Positions 53,064 through 62,474 of a stretch of 64,000 nucleotides of DNA are shown here, one piece after another (the stretch's first letter is position 1; the number at the start of each line of letters is the position of its first letter). The notes beneath the pieces are model-generated. The model was not told where the DNA came from. It ran no database searches and saw nothing but the letters and a program-made list of their open reading frames with translations. The DNA is from Candidatus Sulfidibacterium hydrothermale (lineage in GTDB: Bacteria > Bacteroidota > Bacteroidia > Bacteroidales > F082). The position numbers were made by a program, and so were the translations under genes. The stretch covers positions 2,914,001 through 2,978,000 of the forward strand of contig NZ_CP083760.1 in NCBI RefSeq assembly GCF_020149915.1, written 5' to 3'.

Positions 53064-55082
53064 TTACTTCGACTTTTTCCGGAAGTTTAACTGATAACGC
53101 ACACCGGCAAGTGCCCAAATGCCCGGCATTTCCACACTTCCAATGTCGCGGTACGGACGATCAAGCAAATTATTGACCTGTAAATAAAACCGAAAATGCG
53201 GAATCCGGTATTGCAGTTTCATATTGACCAAAAACACGGTAGCATAAGGAACTTTGTCATTGTCCGGATAATTATAGTAGTCTCCGTTTCGTTTCTGAAC
53301 CTGAAATGTCCAGCCGGCCGTGAGCTTCCGAAGAACCTTATGCTGTACAAACAACGAAAAATGATGCCGCAGATAATCCAGTGCATAAAGCGACACATAT
53401 CCGTTGGCCTCTTTATCGGCATGAAGAAATTGATAATGTATCCGAAGACTTTTCAGGAAAGCCGAAGCGGCTTTAGGCCGATATTGCAAAGAAAAACCCG
53501 TTCCAAACGTATTCATTTTCGTCAGGTTCATACTTTCCCACGGCAAATCCGGATCGGTTTTTATCCAGTCGATCAGATCAGAGGCTATCCGGTAAGAAAA
53601 ATCAAGAGACAACGTTACTTGTCCGAAAAAATATTGCATTCCGGTGGAAAAGCCCCAGGCTTTTTCCGGTTTTAAATCGGAATTACTGATGTGATCAGGA
53701 CCTTTATAATACAGATCGGTAAAAGTAGGCAGCCGGTTAGCCCGGTTAACGGAGAAATAAAGTTTCAGATCTTTTTCGGGGAACCACGAAAAATCCATCC
53801 CCGGGGATAACAACAATCCGTAATCCACATTGTACAAACCGTTAATTCCCACAGACAAAGAAAAAGACGCTTTCTGAACCAGCTGATTAACAAAAAGGTT
53901 TAATAAATGCCGCTCTTTTTGTCGCGTATAAAAAGCGCCGGGGTCAATAGACGAAAAAATGGTGTCGTGCATAGGTACCCCCAAAACATTGCTCACAATT
54001 CTTTGATACTGCCAGGAAGCTCCAGTAGACGTTTTTCCCAGTTGCGAATGAAAACGCACCGAAGCCTGTGCTCCGGTAACATCGGTACGATGAAAATTGG
54101 GGCCCTGATAAGGGAAAAATCCGTCCGGGGTATGGAATCCTGCACTGTCACCGTCTTTTACAAACCAGTCGCCTTCTTTCTGATACCAGCCCTCCCCTTC
54201 CCGGAAAAGTTCAAAACGATCATACAGCCGCCGCCAGTAAACACTGCCATTAAACTGCCATGGATGCTGCCATTGGGGACGGTTTTTCACCGACAGACCA
54301 GAGGTCATCACTTTTACTTTTTCATACTGATCCGGAAACAAGGCGGTATAAAAGCTGTTGGCCCCAAATGCTTTATCGGCATATCCCAGCATTAAATGAT
54401 ACTGACAACCTTTGGTTTCCAAGAAAGACTGGTGACTAACAGACAAACTCCGGAAATCGGTATTCACCCGATAACCATCAGACCGGTTCCAGGAGAAAGA
54501 AGTCTGCTGATCAATTTTTCCGGTTTGATAATTTGCCAATAACGCCGAAGAAAAAAGTCCGTATTGACCGGCATGCGTATCAAATGTCAGTGAATTACCC
54601 GTTGGTTGACGGGTAATGATATTCACCGCTCCGGAAAAAGCATTGGCACCAAACCACCGGGATGCCGGACCACGAACAATTTCTATTTTTTGAATATCCA
54701 TCAGGTTCAGCACCTGATCCAGATTATGATGACCGGTTTGCGGATCACTCACCGGAATTCCATTAATCAGCAAAAGAGCCTGATCAAAAGAGCCACCGTC
54801 TAAATTAAGATCAGCCTGCATGCCAAAAACGCCCCGTTGGCGGACATCCACCCCCGCACTTTGTTCCAATACTTCTGCTGCAGAAACAGCCGGCAAGGCA
54901 CGGATTGTCTTTTGTCCGATAACAGCAATCTGACGGGGAATCTGTCTCAGGCTGACACTATTGGCCACCGAAGAAATACGCACCTCATGCAAATTCACCG
55001 TATCGTGCTGTGCACAGGCAGGAAAAGCGGACAAAAATGCCGCCAAAAACCCAACAACAAAAAGGACAATTTTTTGTTTCAC
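53064..55082 (-). CDS. TonB-dependent outer-membrane receptor (BtuB-like)
   Basis: About 672 residues. A GTG at 55082 starts a good signal peptide (VKQKIVLFVVGFLAAFLSAF, ending in ACAQ), and no ATG is available nearby. The plug domain (about 40-145) has LPAVSAAEVLEQSAGVDVRQ, LLLINGIPVSDPQTG and EIVRGPASRWFGANAFSGAV. The 22-strand barrel ends with LNNLLDRPYRDIG-like VNNLLDRPYRDIGSVEMPG and a terminal aromatic strand. The general look is BtuB/CirA-like, but no cobalamin riboswitch or transport genes are near, so the substrate is open. It follows a TPR gene by about 66 bases. Confidence 0.88.
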   Translation of the reverse strand: MKQKIVLFVVGFLAAFLSAFPACAQHDTVNLHEVRISSVANSVSLRQIPRQIAVIGQKTIRALPAVSAAEVLEQSAGVDVRQRGVFGMQADLNLDGGSFDQALLLINGIPVSDPQTGHHNLDQVLNLMDIQKIEIVRGPASRWFGANAFSGAVNIITRQPTGNSLTFDTHAGQYGLFSSALLANYQTGKIDQQTSFSWNRSDGYRVNTDFRSLSVSHQSFLETKGCQYHLMLGYADKAFGANSFYTALFPDQYEKVKVMTSGLSVKNRPQWQHPWQFNGSVYWRRLYDRFELFREGEGWYQKEGDWFVKDGDSAGFHTPDGFFPYQGPNFHRTDVTGAQASVRFHSQLGKTSTGASWQYQRIVSNVLGVPMHDTIFSSIDPGAFYTRQKERHLLNLFVNQLVQKASFSLSVGINGLYNVDYGLLLSPGMDFSWFPEKDLKLYFSVNRANRLPTFTDLYYKGPDHISNSDLKPEKAWGFSTGMQYFFGQVTLSLDFSYRIASDLIDWIKTDPDLPWESMNLTKMNTFGTGFSLQYRPKAASAFLKSLRIHYQFLHADKEANGYVSLYALDYLRHHFSLFVQHKVLRKLTAGWTFQVQKRNGDYYNYPDNDKVPYATVFLVNMKLQYRIPHFRFYLQVNNLLDRPYRDIGSVEMPGIWALAGVRYQLNFRKKSK

Positions 55083-55148
55083 GCCCCTGTTTTTAACAGG
55101 CAGCAAAAATAAAAAAAGGAATGAAGAGCTCCTGCTTTAACACAGCAA

Positions 55149-55841
55149 TTATTTTTGAAGCATTTCAAAACCTTTTTCTTTTGAAACATCTTCTAAAACG
55201 GCTTTTTTATCCAGCAAGTTGCTTTTTTGGAGCTTTTGGTACCATATCCGGGCTTCATCATAATTCTTTTCGGCCAGCAAAACTTTTATAATATTGGCAT
55301 ATAAAAAACCATACGGATAAGCCGGATTTTCATCAATTGCTTTTTTAAATTCCTGATAAGCATTCGCATAGTCGCCATGATCGAAAGCATCGTACCCTTT
55401 ATTTACCGCATCGTTCATTGTCCGGTCAAGAATGAGGCCGAAAATGGAAAAACAATGTTCCTTACATTTTTCAATGACATCCACATAACGGATATTGCTA
55501 TCCAGCGGCGGGAAATAGAGTTTAAAGGTCAGTTTCTCACCCTGCCACCGGAAATGGTAAACATCCGGGCAAACCGGAATACCTTCCGAGTGGGTCATGT
55601 ACCATTTTTTGCGGCTTTGCAGGTTTTGAAGATAAATGTGTTTGCTGGCACAGAAATAGCCGGAGGGTGCCTGGTTTTCGATCGTAAGTTCAATCACAAA
55701 AGCATCTTTCAGAAAACTGACTTTGTTGACCATAAACGGGTGGGTAGCCACGGCAAAATTAGGAACCAAAATCGTATCCTGTGCCACAACGGGAACAGAA
55801 ACCAACAAAAAAAAGAGCCACAAAAACTGGAATTTTTTCAT
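55149..55841 (-). CDS. Exported TPR-containing protein with N-terminal cysteine-bearing domain
   Basis: 230 residues with a signal peptide (MKKFQFLWLFFLLVSVPVVA). The N-terminal domain (about 25-135) has five cysteines (YFCASKH, GIPVCPDVYHF, EKCKEHCFSIFG) and resembles domains of periplasmic thiol-related proteins only loosely, so I cannot name it. Two TPR-like helical hairpins follow (GYDAFDHGDYANAYQEFKKA, IKVLLAEKNYDEARIWYQKL). Directly upstream of the TonB receptor on the same strand, it may be a periplasmic partner of it. The stop lies about 66 bases before the receptor GTG. Confidence 0.7.
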   Translation of the reverse strand: MKKFQFLWLFFLLVSVPVVAQDTILVPNFAVATHPFMVNKVSFLKDAFVIELTIENQAPSGYFCASKHIYLQNLQSRKKWYMTHSEGIPVCPDVYHFRWQGEKLTFKLYFPPLDSNIRYVDVIEKCKEHCFSIFGLILDRTMNDAVNKGYDAFDHGDYANAYQEFKKAIDENPAYPYGFLYANIIKVLLAEKNYDEARIWYQKLQKSNLLDKKAVLEDVSKEKGFEMLQK

Positions 55842-55865
55842 CTGTTTAAATTTTTACACGAAAGA

Positions 55866-55903
55866 AAAAAAGCCACGAACCTCCGGATCCGTGGCTTTTT
55901 TTT
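55866..55903 (-). terminator. Terminator after the FadL-type gene
   Basis: On the minus strand, AAAAAAAAGCCACG (55903-55890) pairs with CGTGGCTTTTTT (55877-55866) around a 12-base loop, followed by T. It separates the FadL gene from the TPR gene. Confidence 0.85.
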
Positions 55904-55918
55904 GAAATCGGTTATTTT

Positions 55919-57601
55919 TTATTTTTTCTTGTTTCCACCAATTTTATAATCCAAACCTACAGAAATACCCCACAGGCTTTTGTCATACGTAACGTTGTAT
56001 CCTACAGGAGTTCCGCCTACATCAGCAGAACCAGGAACAGTTTGGCTGTCGTAAGAAACGATATAACCACCGAACTGGAAAGTCAGGGCATCATTCAGTT
56101 TCCAAGCGCCACCGGCACCCACCGTATTGGTTGTCAAACTATAGCTAAAGTCTGACTGGTAAGAGGGGTTAACACCCGTTTGTGCATACAGGTAACCACA
56201 GCTTAACAACAGTTGTTTAGTTACGTGGAACTCTGCTCCAAGTGCATACTCCTGAAAGTTTTTATTAATGTTCTGATCGACATTCGTCCATCCGGTATTT
56301 CCATCCCAGTAAGTATGGAATCCGCCCTGCAGGCTAACCACTTTACTTACATTCATTTTAACACCAACCGAAAGCATAGCCGGCATATCAGCATTTACTT
56401 CTCCGCCATCAGGGAACATTTCAATCGGTGTTCCATCCGGATTCATTCCAATAATAAAGCCTTTTCCTTTAGGAGTGGAGTTTGTCAAAGTCATATTGGT
56501 TTTAAATTCATATTTAATACCAAAATTCAGGTTATCATCCATAAAAGAAAGGTTCACACCAATAATCGGAGTAAAACCACTTCCGCTTTGAGTAACATCA
56601 ATATCCTGATCGGCCATCAATTTAGCTCCCGAATAGAGTTGGGCAGCCTGCTGAGCATACTCTTCAGCCATGGTAGCATAATTGGTAGATGCACCGTAAT
56701 ACGTTGTTTGAATTTGACTAAAATCCATTGCATCCACTTGATCCTGGGTTAATCCCAACTGAAGAAGAGCTCCGGTCATCTGGTCAGCCTGGTCCTGGGT
56801 AATGTATCCGGCAGAAAGCGCCTGATCAATGGTTAAACCACCAGCACCCTGGTCGAGTAAAGGTTGCAAACCTGAAGCGGCTGCACTATACAGCTCCGAA
56901 GCGGCTGCAGCCTGGGCAGAACCAGCAGAAAGCTGATCTCCCACATCATTCATAAAGGTACCGGCCGGAACATCGCCACTGGCTGTTTTCAGTGTAATAT
57001 CCCTGATATATCCTGTGTAAGAATTTTCTGCCAAAACATAACGTACACCAGCATAAACCGAAACGTGATCGGAAATAGCGTAGCTGGCTCCCACCTGGAA
57101 ACCATAATACACTGAAGTACCTGTCACCGACATATCTACAGAATAGCCGGTAACTCCCAGGCTGCTAAAAGCACCAACCAAAGAAGAAATCGGAACTTCT
57201 GCAGAAGGAATCCCTTTAGAGAAGTCAGCACTTCCGCCCCCGCCAATAACGGTAAAACCGAAAGAAAAAGCCCAGCGTTTATGTTTGTAAGCAAAATACA
57301 AATCCGGGAAAACAGGTGCTGTTACTGTTCCGGTAAAAGTTTTGTTATTTAAATAAGGAAAGGTGTTGGTAATAGTCAAGTCTTCAAAAATAGACTGGTT
57401 ACTGAATGAAATATACATTCCATCTGCTAGTTTAGTTAATCCAGCCGGATTGTAATATACAGCATCGATTTCAGTAGAAGCATCACGCACCAGCATACGT
57501 GACCATGCTGCACTTTGATTGGTATTCGTCACCAACCCCCCTGCAAAAACAAGATTAACAACCAACAACAAACTCATTAAGGAAATGGTAAATTTTTTCA
57601 T
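55919..57601 (-). CDS. OmpP1/FadL-family outer-membrane protein
   Basis: 560 residues. A signal peptide (MKKFTISLMSLLLVVNLVFA) is followed by the family N-terminal AAWSRMLVRDASTEIDAVYY and NPAGLTKLADGMYISFSNQS. FadL-type channels carry hydrophobic compounds across the outer membrane. A large insertion of about 130 residues (about 225-345), rich in Ala, Gln and Ser (AQAAAASELYSAAASGLQPL, DQADQMTGALLQLGLTQDQV), separates barrel strands and has coiled-coil/helical character; it is larger than in standard members. The C-terminus ends in a beta strand (GISVGLDYKIGGNKKK). It has its own terminator. Confidence 0.88.
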   Translation of the reverse strand: MKKFTISLMSLLLVVNLVFAGGLVTNTNQSAAWSRMLVRDASTEIDAVYYNPAGLTKLADGMYISFSNQSIFEDLTITNTFPYLNNKTFTGTVTAPVFPDLYFAYKHKRWAFSFGFTVIGGGGSADFSKGIPSAEVPISSLVGAFSSLGVTGYSVDMSVTGTSVYYGFQVGASYAISDHVSVYAGVRYVLAENSYTGYIRDITLKTASGDVPAGTFMNDVGDQLSAGSAQAAAASELYSAAASGLQPLLDQGAGGLTIDQALSAGYITQDQADQMTGALLQLGLTQDQVDAMDFSQIQTTYYGASTNYATMAEEYAQQAAQLYSGAKLMADQDIDVTQSGSGFTPIIGVNLSFMDDNLNFGIKYEFKTNMTLTNSTPKGKGFIIGMNPDGTPIEMFPDGGEVNADMPAMLSVGVKMNVSKVVSLQGGFHTYWDGNTGWTNVDQNINKNFQEYALGAEFHVTKQLLLSCGYLYAQTGVNPSYQSDFSYSLTTNTVGAGGAWKLNDALTFQFGGYIVSYDSQTVPGSADVGGTPVGYNVTYDKSLWGISVGLDYKIGGNKKK

Positions 57602-57809
57602 AGGAATACGGTTTTAAATTTGTTAAAGTTATTGGACGCTAATATATAAAATAATCATCCAAAAAAAGCAAATTTCTAACAAAAAAATAAGCATTTGCAG
57701 CTTATCAAATTGCAGCAAAACTCATTGTTATAAAATTACAATGCTGATTTCCAGGTATTTACCGATCTAATTCAGTTTGAAGATAAACAACAAAATATTT
57801 TCACATTTG

Positions 57810-60800
57810 TTAAGATTCTAACCATTTTCGGGCATTTACAAAGGCTTCTAGCCAGGGAGAAACGGCATCTTTTCGCCGGTTATCGGGGTAAAAAGGCCAT
57901 TGCCAGGGAAAAACAGAACGTTCAAGATGAGGCATCATGGCCAAATGCCGCCCGTTATTTGAGCAAACAGCAGCCGCTCCCCAGTCGGAGCCATTGGGAT
58001 TCCCGGGGTATTGCTCATAACTATACGATATGGGGATACTGTACTTGTCGCGGTAATAGGGGAAACTAAATTTTCCTTCTCCATGAGCTATCCAAACTCC
58101 CAGTCGTTGCCCGGCCAGACTCTTTAACATTATCGAATGGTTTTCGTGGATATTCACGTTCACGAATCCGGACTCGAACTTTCCGGAATTATTGGGCAAC
58201 ATCTTTGCTTTTTCAGGATGATCCGGATAAATCAATCCCAGCTCCATCATCAGCTGGCAGCCGTTACATACTCCCAGGCTCAGGGTGTCTTCCCGGGCAT
58301 AGAAAGCATCCAGTGCTTTTTTGGCTCTTTCATTATATAAAAAGGCACCAGCCCAGCCTTTGGCTGATCCCAGGACATCCGAGTTAGAGAACCCGCCAAC
58401 AAAAACCACCATTCCCACATCTGAAAGGTCTTCCTTTCCGGAAATCAAATCGGTCATGTGCACATCTTTTACCCGAAAGCCGGCCAGATACAAAGCATAG
58501 GCCATTTCGCGGTCGCCGTTCACTCCTTTTTCGCGGATGATCGCTGCCACCGGCGCTTTCTCGCGATGAACCGGACCGGTAACGTTTTCCTGCTTTCCGG
58601 AAAAATTCCGGCGAAAATGAAATTGCAGGTCCTGCCGTTTATAATTCTTCCAACGGGCATCTGCCGCCGCCTTACTCGACTGTTTTCGTTCAAACAAATA
58701 AGAAGACTGGTACCAAATATCACGATAACGCGGAATATCAAGCTGGAAATTTTTCGTTCCATGATGAATAACCAGCTGTCGCTGTGCAGTTACTTCGCCC
58801 AAAGCAAAAAATTCAACTGCGGCTTCTTGCAGAGTCCGGGTTACTTCCTCTGCCATTTCAGGTAAAACCTGTACCACCACCGACGGTTTTTCGCTAAACA
58901 TCAAACGGATCAGATCTTTCTCCGGAAGAACAGCTGTATCGATTTCCATTCCGCCTTCGCTGTTGGCAAAATTCATTTCAAGTAAGGTGGTAATCAATCC
59001 GCCGGCCGAAATATCATGACCCGCTACAATTTTTTCCTCTTCAATCAATTTCTGAACCGCCTGGAAAGTTTTCTTAAAATAACCGGCATCTTCCACATCA
59101 GGATACTCCCGTCCTACTTTAGAGAATGTCTGGGCCAGGCTACTACCGCCCAAAGCAAACGGAGCCCGTGAAAAATCAATATAAAACAGTTTGGATCCGG
59201 GAACATTTTTTATTACCGGCGTAATGGTCTTTCGGATATCTTTTACAGCACCCACAGCAGAAACGATCACCGTTCCGGGGGCAAAGACCACTTTGCCGTC
59301 ATCGTATTTCTGCGTCATCGAGAGCGAATCTTTTCCGGTGGGCACCGGAATTCCCAAGCGCACAGCAAAATCACTGAGTGCTTTTACCGCATCATACAGC
59401 CGGGCATTCTCGCCCTTATTCTTGGCCGGCCACATCCAGTTGGCACTTAATGCCACACTTTCGATACCTTCATCTAACGGAGCCCAAACCAAATTAGTAA
59501 GTGCTTCGGCTACAGAAAGACGCGAACCGGCTTCCGGATGAATCAGTGCTACAGCCGGGGCATGTCCTAAAGCGGTTGCTATGCCATTAACACCCTGATA
59601 ATCAAGCGCCATAACGCCAAGATTATTCAATGGAAGCTGTAAAGGTCCGGTACAGGGCTGCATGGCCACTTTTCCGGTTACCGAGCGGTCCACTTTGTTG
59701 GTCAGCCAGTCTTTCGATGCTACCGATTCTAATAACAACACCTGCTGCAGGTATTCTTCAAACAAATTTTCCTGATGCAAAAGGTCTTCAAAAGAACGAT
59801 CCTGACGTTGATCTTCAAGAATCGTTTTAGGTGGTTTGCCAAAAAGGAATTCCAGTGGCAGATCTACCGGCCGGACATTGGTTTTTTCATCTTCCACCAC
59901 AAACCGGCCATCGCCGGTTACTTTTCCGACAACATACAACGGAGCTCTTTCCCGTTCTGCAATTTCCTGCAACAACGGCAAATCTTCAGGAGAAATAACC
60001 AGTCCCATCCGCTCCTGCGATTCATTGCCCAGAATTTCTTTGAACGACAAAGTCGGATCGCCCACAGGCAACCGGTTGATATAAATGACAGCACCGGTTT
60101 CTTCCACCAGCTCAGACAAGCTGTTCAAATGGCCGCCTGCTCCGTGGTCGTGAATAGAAATAATCGAATTTTTAGCTGCTTCCGCCAAAGCACGAATGGC
60201 ATTGGCTACTCTTTTTTGCATTTCCGGATTGGCTCTTTGTACGGCATTCAACTCGGTACCCTGTCCATATTCGCCGGTAGCTACAGAGGAAACCGCACCG
60301 CCGCCCATACCAATACGGTAATTATCGCCGCCCAAAACCACGATTACATCGCCGGGATTGGGTTTTGCTTTCTGACTGTCGCGGGCATTGGCGTATCCCA
60401 CCCCGCCGGCCAGCATGATCACCTTATCGTAAGCAAAGGTTTTTTCGTCTTCCTGATGTTCAAAGGTAAAAAGGCTTCCATTGATCAACGGCTGTCCGAA
60501 TTTATTTCCAAAATCGGAAGCGCCGTTGGAGGCTTTGATCAAAATTTCGTCCGGAGCATGATACAACCAGGGACGTGGAGTTATTTTTTGTTCCCAGGAA
60601 CGAACGCTATCCAACCGGGGATAAGCAGTCATGTACACCGCCGTTCCGGCCAGCGGCAGACTTCCTTTTCCGCCGGCCATCCGGTCACGAATTTCGCCCC
60701 CGCTTCCCGTGGCGGCTCCGTTAAAAGGTTCTACCGTGGTGGGGAAATTATGGGTTTCCGCTTTCAGCGAAAGTACGGATGCTATTTTCTGTACATTGAA

Positions 60801-61496
60801 AAAATCGGGCTTATCTTGCGACAAAGGAGCAAACTGCTCGACGTCAGGGCCGGAAACAAAAGCCACATTATCCTTATATGCCGAAACGAGATGCGCCGGG
60901 CTTTTTTGTGAAGTTTTCTTTATCCAGGCAAAAAGACTTTCCGGCATTTTTTCCCCGTCAATAATAAAATTCCCGTTAAAAATCTTATGCCGGCAATGTT
61001 CCGAATTGATCTGGGCAAAGCCATACACTTCCGAATCGGTGAGTTTACGATTTAATTTCCGGCTGACTTCCTGCAGATAATTCACTTCATCATCACTCAG
61101 CGCCAGACTCTCTTCCCGGTTATACGCGGCGATATCATCAATATATTTTACCGGTTCCGGCACCCGTTCCGTAGAGAAAATATCCTGATCCAGGTTTTCA
61201 TAAATTTGCTGCAACATCGAATCAAAAGCGATGTCACGGTCTTTAAGCCGGAAAAACTGCTCGATGCGTTCCACTCCGCGAATTCCCATGTTCTGGGTAA
61301 TTTCAACGGCATTGGTACTCCAGGGGGTTACCATTTCTTTTCGGGGCCCCAGAAAAAGGCCTTCTACTTTTTGTACCGGACACAGACGGGCATCACCAAA
61401 AAGCCAGTTTAATCTGCGATGTACATGGACTGTAAGCGGATTGCGGGCAGACACAACAAAGTACTGATACCGGTCGGGGGAATAAAAATAAATCAT
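57810..61496 (-). CDS. purL: Phosphoribosylformylglycinamidine synthase (large, single-chain form)
   Basis: ATP- and glutamine-dependent conversion of FGAR to FGAM in purine synthesis. From the ATG at 61496 ([15 protein letters not shown]) the protein has 1,228 residues, the one-chain form; an upstream in-frame start at 61547 lies above the promoter and is rejected. FGAM synthase domains carry [59 protein letters not shown] and [20 protein letters not shown]. The glutaminase domain carries [20 protein letters not shown] and [15 protein letters not shown] with its nucleophilic cysteine. Monocistronic, divergent from the cold-shock gene. Confidence 0.97.
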   Translation of the reverse strand: MIYFYSPDRYQYFVVSARNPLTVHVHRRLNWLFGDARLCPVQKVEGLFLGPRKEMVTPWSTNAVEITQNMGIRGVERIEQFFRLKDRDIAFDSMLQQIYENLDQDIFSTERVPEPVKYIDDIAAYNREESLALSDDEVNYLQEVSRKLNRKLTDSEVYGFAQINSEHCRHKIFNGNFIIDGEKMPESLFAWIKKTSQKSPAHLVSAYKDNVAFVSGPDVEQFAPLSQDKPDFFNVQKIASVLSLKAETHNFPTTVEPFNGAATGSGGEIRDRMAGGKGSLPLAGTAVYMTAYPRLDSVRSWEQKITPRPWLYHAPDEILIKASNGASDFGNKFGQPLINGSLFTFEHQEDEKTFAYDKVIMLAGGVGYANARDSQKAKPNPGDVIVVLGGDNYRIGMGGGAVSSVATGEYGQGTELNAVQRANPEMQKRVANAIRALAEAAKNSIISIHDHGAGGHLNSLSELVEETGAVIYINRLPVGDPTLSFKEILGNESQERMGLVISPEDLPLLQEIAERERAPLYVVGKVTGDGRFVVEDEKTNVRPVDLPLEFLFGKPPKTILEDQRQDRSFEDLLHQENLFEEYLQQVLLLESVASKDWLTNKVDRSVTGKVAMQPCTGPLQLPLNNLGVMALDYQGVNGIATALGHAPAVALIHPEAGSRLSVAEALTNLVWAPLDEGIESVALSANWMWPAKNKGENARLYDAVKALSDFAVRLGIPVPTGKDSLSMTQKYDDGKVVFAPGTVIVSAVGAVKDIRKTITPVIKNVPGSKLFYIDFSRAPFALGGSSLAQTFSKVGREYPDVEDAGYFKKTFQAVQKLIEEEKIVAGHDISAGGLITTLLEMNFANSEGGMEIDTAVLPEKDLIRLMFSEKPSVVVQVLPEMAEEVTRTLQEAAVEFFALGEVTAQRQLVIHHGTKNFQLDIPRYRDIWYQSSYLFERKQSSKAAADARWKNYKRQDLQFHFRRNFSGKQENVTGPVHREKAPVAAIIREKGVNGDREMAYALYLAGFRVKDVHMTDLISGKEDLSDVGMVVFVGGFSNSDVLGSAKGWAGAFLYNERAKKALDAFYAREDTLSLGVCNGCQLMMELGLIYPDHPEKAKMLPNNSGKFESGFVNVNIHENHSIMLKSLAGQRLGVWIAHGEGKFSFPYYRDKYSIPISYSYEQYPGNPNGSDWGAAAVCSNNGRHLAMMPHLERSVFPWQWPFYPDNRRKDAVSPWLEAFVNARKWLES

Positions 61497-61522
61497 GAAC
61501 AGGGATTTTGGGAAAACACCTG

Positions 61523-61555
61523 CAAATATAGAAAATGCCCCCTCCATTTAACAAA
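61523..61555 (-). promoter_or_regulatory. Promoter of purL
   Basis: TTTG (61555-61552), 21 bases, then TATATTTG (61530-61523) on the minus strand. Leader about 20 bases to the ATG at 61496. No PurR or purine riboswitch feature was noted. Confidence 0.7.
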
Positions 61556-61735
61556 AATTACGATTTATTTTTCGAAAGCAAAAACCGGCTCTCATCGCTT
61601 CTGTTTACAGACGAATTAATTGATTATTAATATAATACACAAACAAAGATCAGAAGTTCTCCGGAAACAGAAGTCCGAATTTAGAATTATTTTAAAAAAA
61701 ACAGCAGCAAATGTTTTCCGCATATAAATAAGGAG

Positions 61736-61743
61736 TACTTTTG
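61736..61743 (+). promoter_or_regulatory. -7 box of the first cold-shock gene
   Basis: TACTTTTG, 33 bases before the ATG at 61777. The following 5' leader (about 27 bases of T-rich ATTATTTATT and TTATTACACAATG) is closely similar in the second cold-shock gene. Confidence 0.6.
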
Positions 61744-61776
61744 TGCATTATTTATTTATTATTATTTTATTACACA

Positions 61777-61968
61777 ATGAAAAAAGGAACAGTGAAATTC
61801 TTCAACGAATCAAAAGGATTCGGTTTTATTATTGAAGAAGATTCAAAAAACGAGTACTTTGTACACGTTTCAGGCTTAGTTGACAAAATTCGCGAAGGCG
61901 ACGAAGTTGAATTTGACTTAAAAGAAGGCAGAAAAGGTTTAAATGCAATTGATGTGAAAGTAATTTAA
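61777..61968 (+). CDS. Cold-shock domain protein, first copy
   Basis: 63 residues, MKKGTVKFFNESKGFGFIIE and on: the RNP1 motif KGFGFI and RNP2 motif YFVHVSGLVDK of the single-strand-binding OB fold. It binds RNA or ssDNA and is likely to act as an RNA chaperone. The ATG at 61777 follows a TACTTTTG promoter and short leader; an upstream ATG-like start would lie before the promoter. It is followed by a terminator and then an almost identical gene 185 bases downstream. Confidence 0.95.
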   Translation: MKKGTVKFFNESKGFGFIIEEDSKNEYFVHVSGLVDKIREGDEVEFDLKEGRKGLNAIDVKVI

Positions 61969-61998
61969 TTTTTTGCATACTCTTTTAAACAAAAGAAA

Positions 61999-62024
61999 AC
62001 CTGACCGTTGTGTCGGGTTTTTTT
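61999..62024 (+). terminator. Terminator after the first cold-shock gene
   Basis: ACCTGAC cgttgt GTCGGGT with one G-U pair, followed by seven T. Confidence 0.75.
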
Positions 62025-62108
62025 ATGCCCCGACCCGTCGGCCTAACCGAATTAAAACTATTTTCCGAAAATAAACGGCACGGATGTCAGGCGTATCCAA
62101 TTTAGGTT

Positions 62109-62116
62109 TACTTTTG
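62109..62116 (+). promoter_or_regulatory. -7 box of the second cold-shock gene
   Basis: TACTTTTG, 37 bases before the ATG at 62153. TTTATTACACAAATG ahead of the gene matches the first copy. Confidence 0.6.
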
Positions 62117-62152
62117 CACAATTAATTATTTATATTACAATTTATTACACAA

Positions 62153-62344
62153 ATGAAAAAAGGAACAGTAAAATTCTTCAACGAGTCAAAAGGATTCGGA
62201 TTTATTATTGAAGACGACTCTAACGAAGAGTATTTTGTACACGTATCGGGCTTGATCGACGAAATTCGTGAAGGCGATATGGTAGAATTCGGCTTAAAAG
62301 AAGGCAGAAAAGGTTTAAATGCAGTGGATGTCAAAACCCTTTAA
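62153..62344 (+). CDS. Cold-shock domain protein, second copy
   Basis: 63 residues with the same RNP1 (KGFGFI) and RNP2 (YFVHVSGLIDE) motifs. It differs from the first copy at about nine positions, mostly conservative, such as DDSNEEYF for EDSKNEYF and VDVKTL for IDVKVI. Clearly a recent tandem duplication including promoter and leader. The two may differ in timing or temperature response. It has its own terminator. Confidence 0.95.
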   Translation: MKKGTVKFFNESKGFGFIIEDDSNEEYFVHVSGLIDEIREGDMVEFGLKEGRKGLNAVDVKTL

Positions 62345-62364
62345 TGTCTGCATCATAACTTCAT

Positions 62365-62399
62365 AAAAAAAGCCTGTCAGTTTTTGACAGGCTTTTTTT
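62365..62399 (+). terminator. Terminator after the second cold-shock gene
   Basis: AAAAAAAGCCTGTCA gtttt TGACAGGCTTTTTTT, a perfect stem with T-run. Confidence 0.9.
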
Positions 62400-62437
62400 A
62401 TGTCTTTATCCGGGCAAAACATAAACCGGAATTTTCA

Positions 62438-62445
62438 TATTTTTG
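62438..62445 (+). promoter_or_regulatory. -7 box of the Nramp gene
   Basis: TATTTTTG, 29 bases before the ATG at 62475. Confidence 0.4.
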
Positions 62446-62474
62446 GAAAAACGTCAGGTGTAGGTTCAGATTTC

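Noticed and set aside
55083-55148. Cobalamin riboswitch before the BtuB-like receptor
   Set aside because: Only 66 bases separate it from the upstream gene, far too short for the element, and no conserved box was seen.
59775-60911. 378-codon frame opposite purL
   Set aside because: Antisense shadow of an unmistakable purL.
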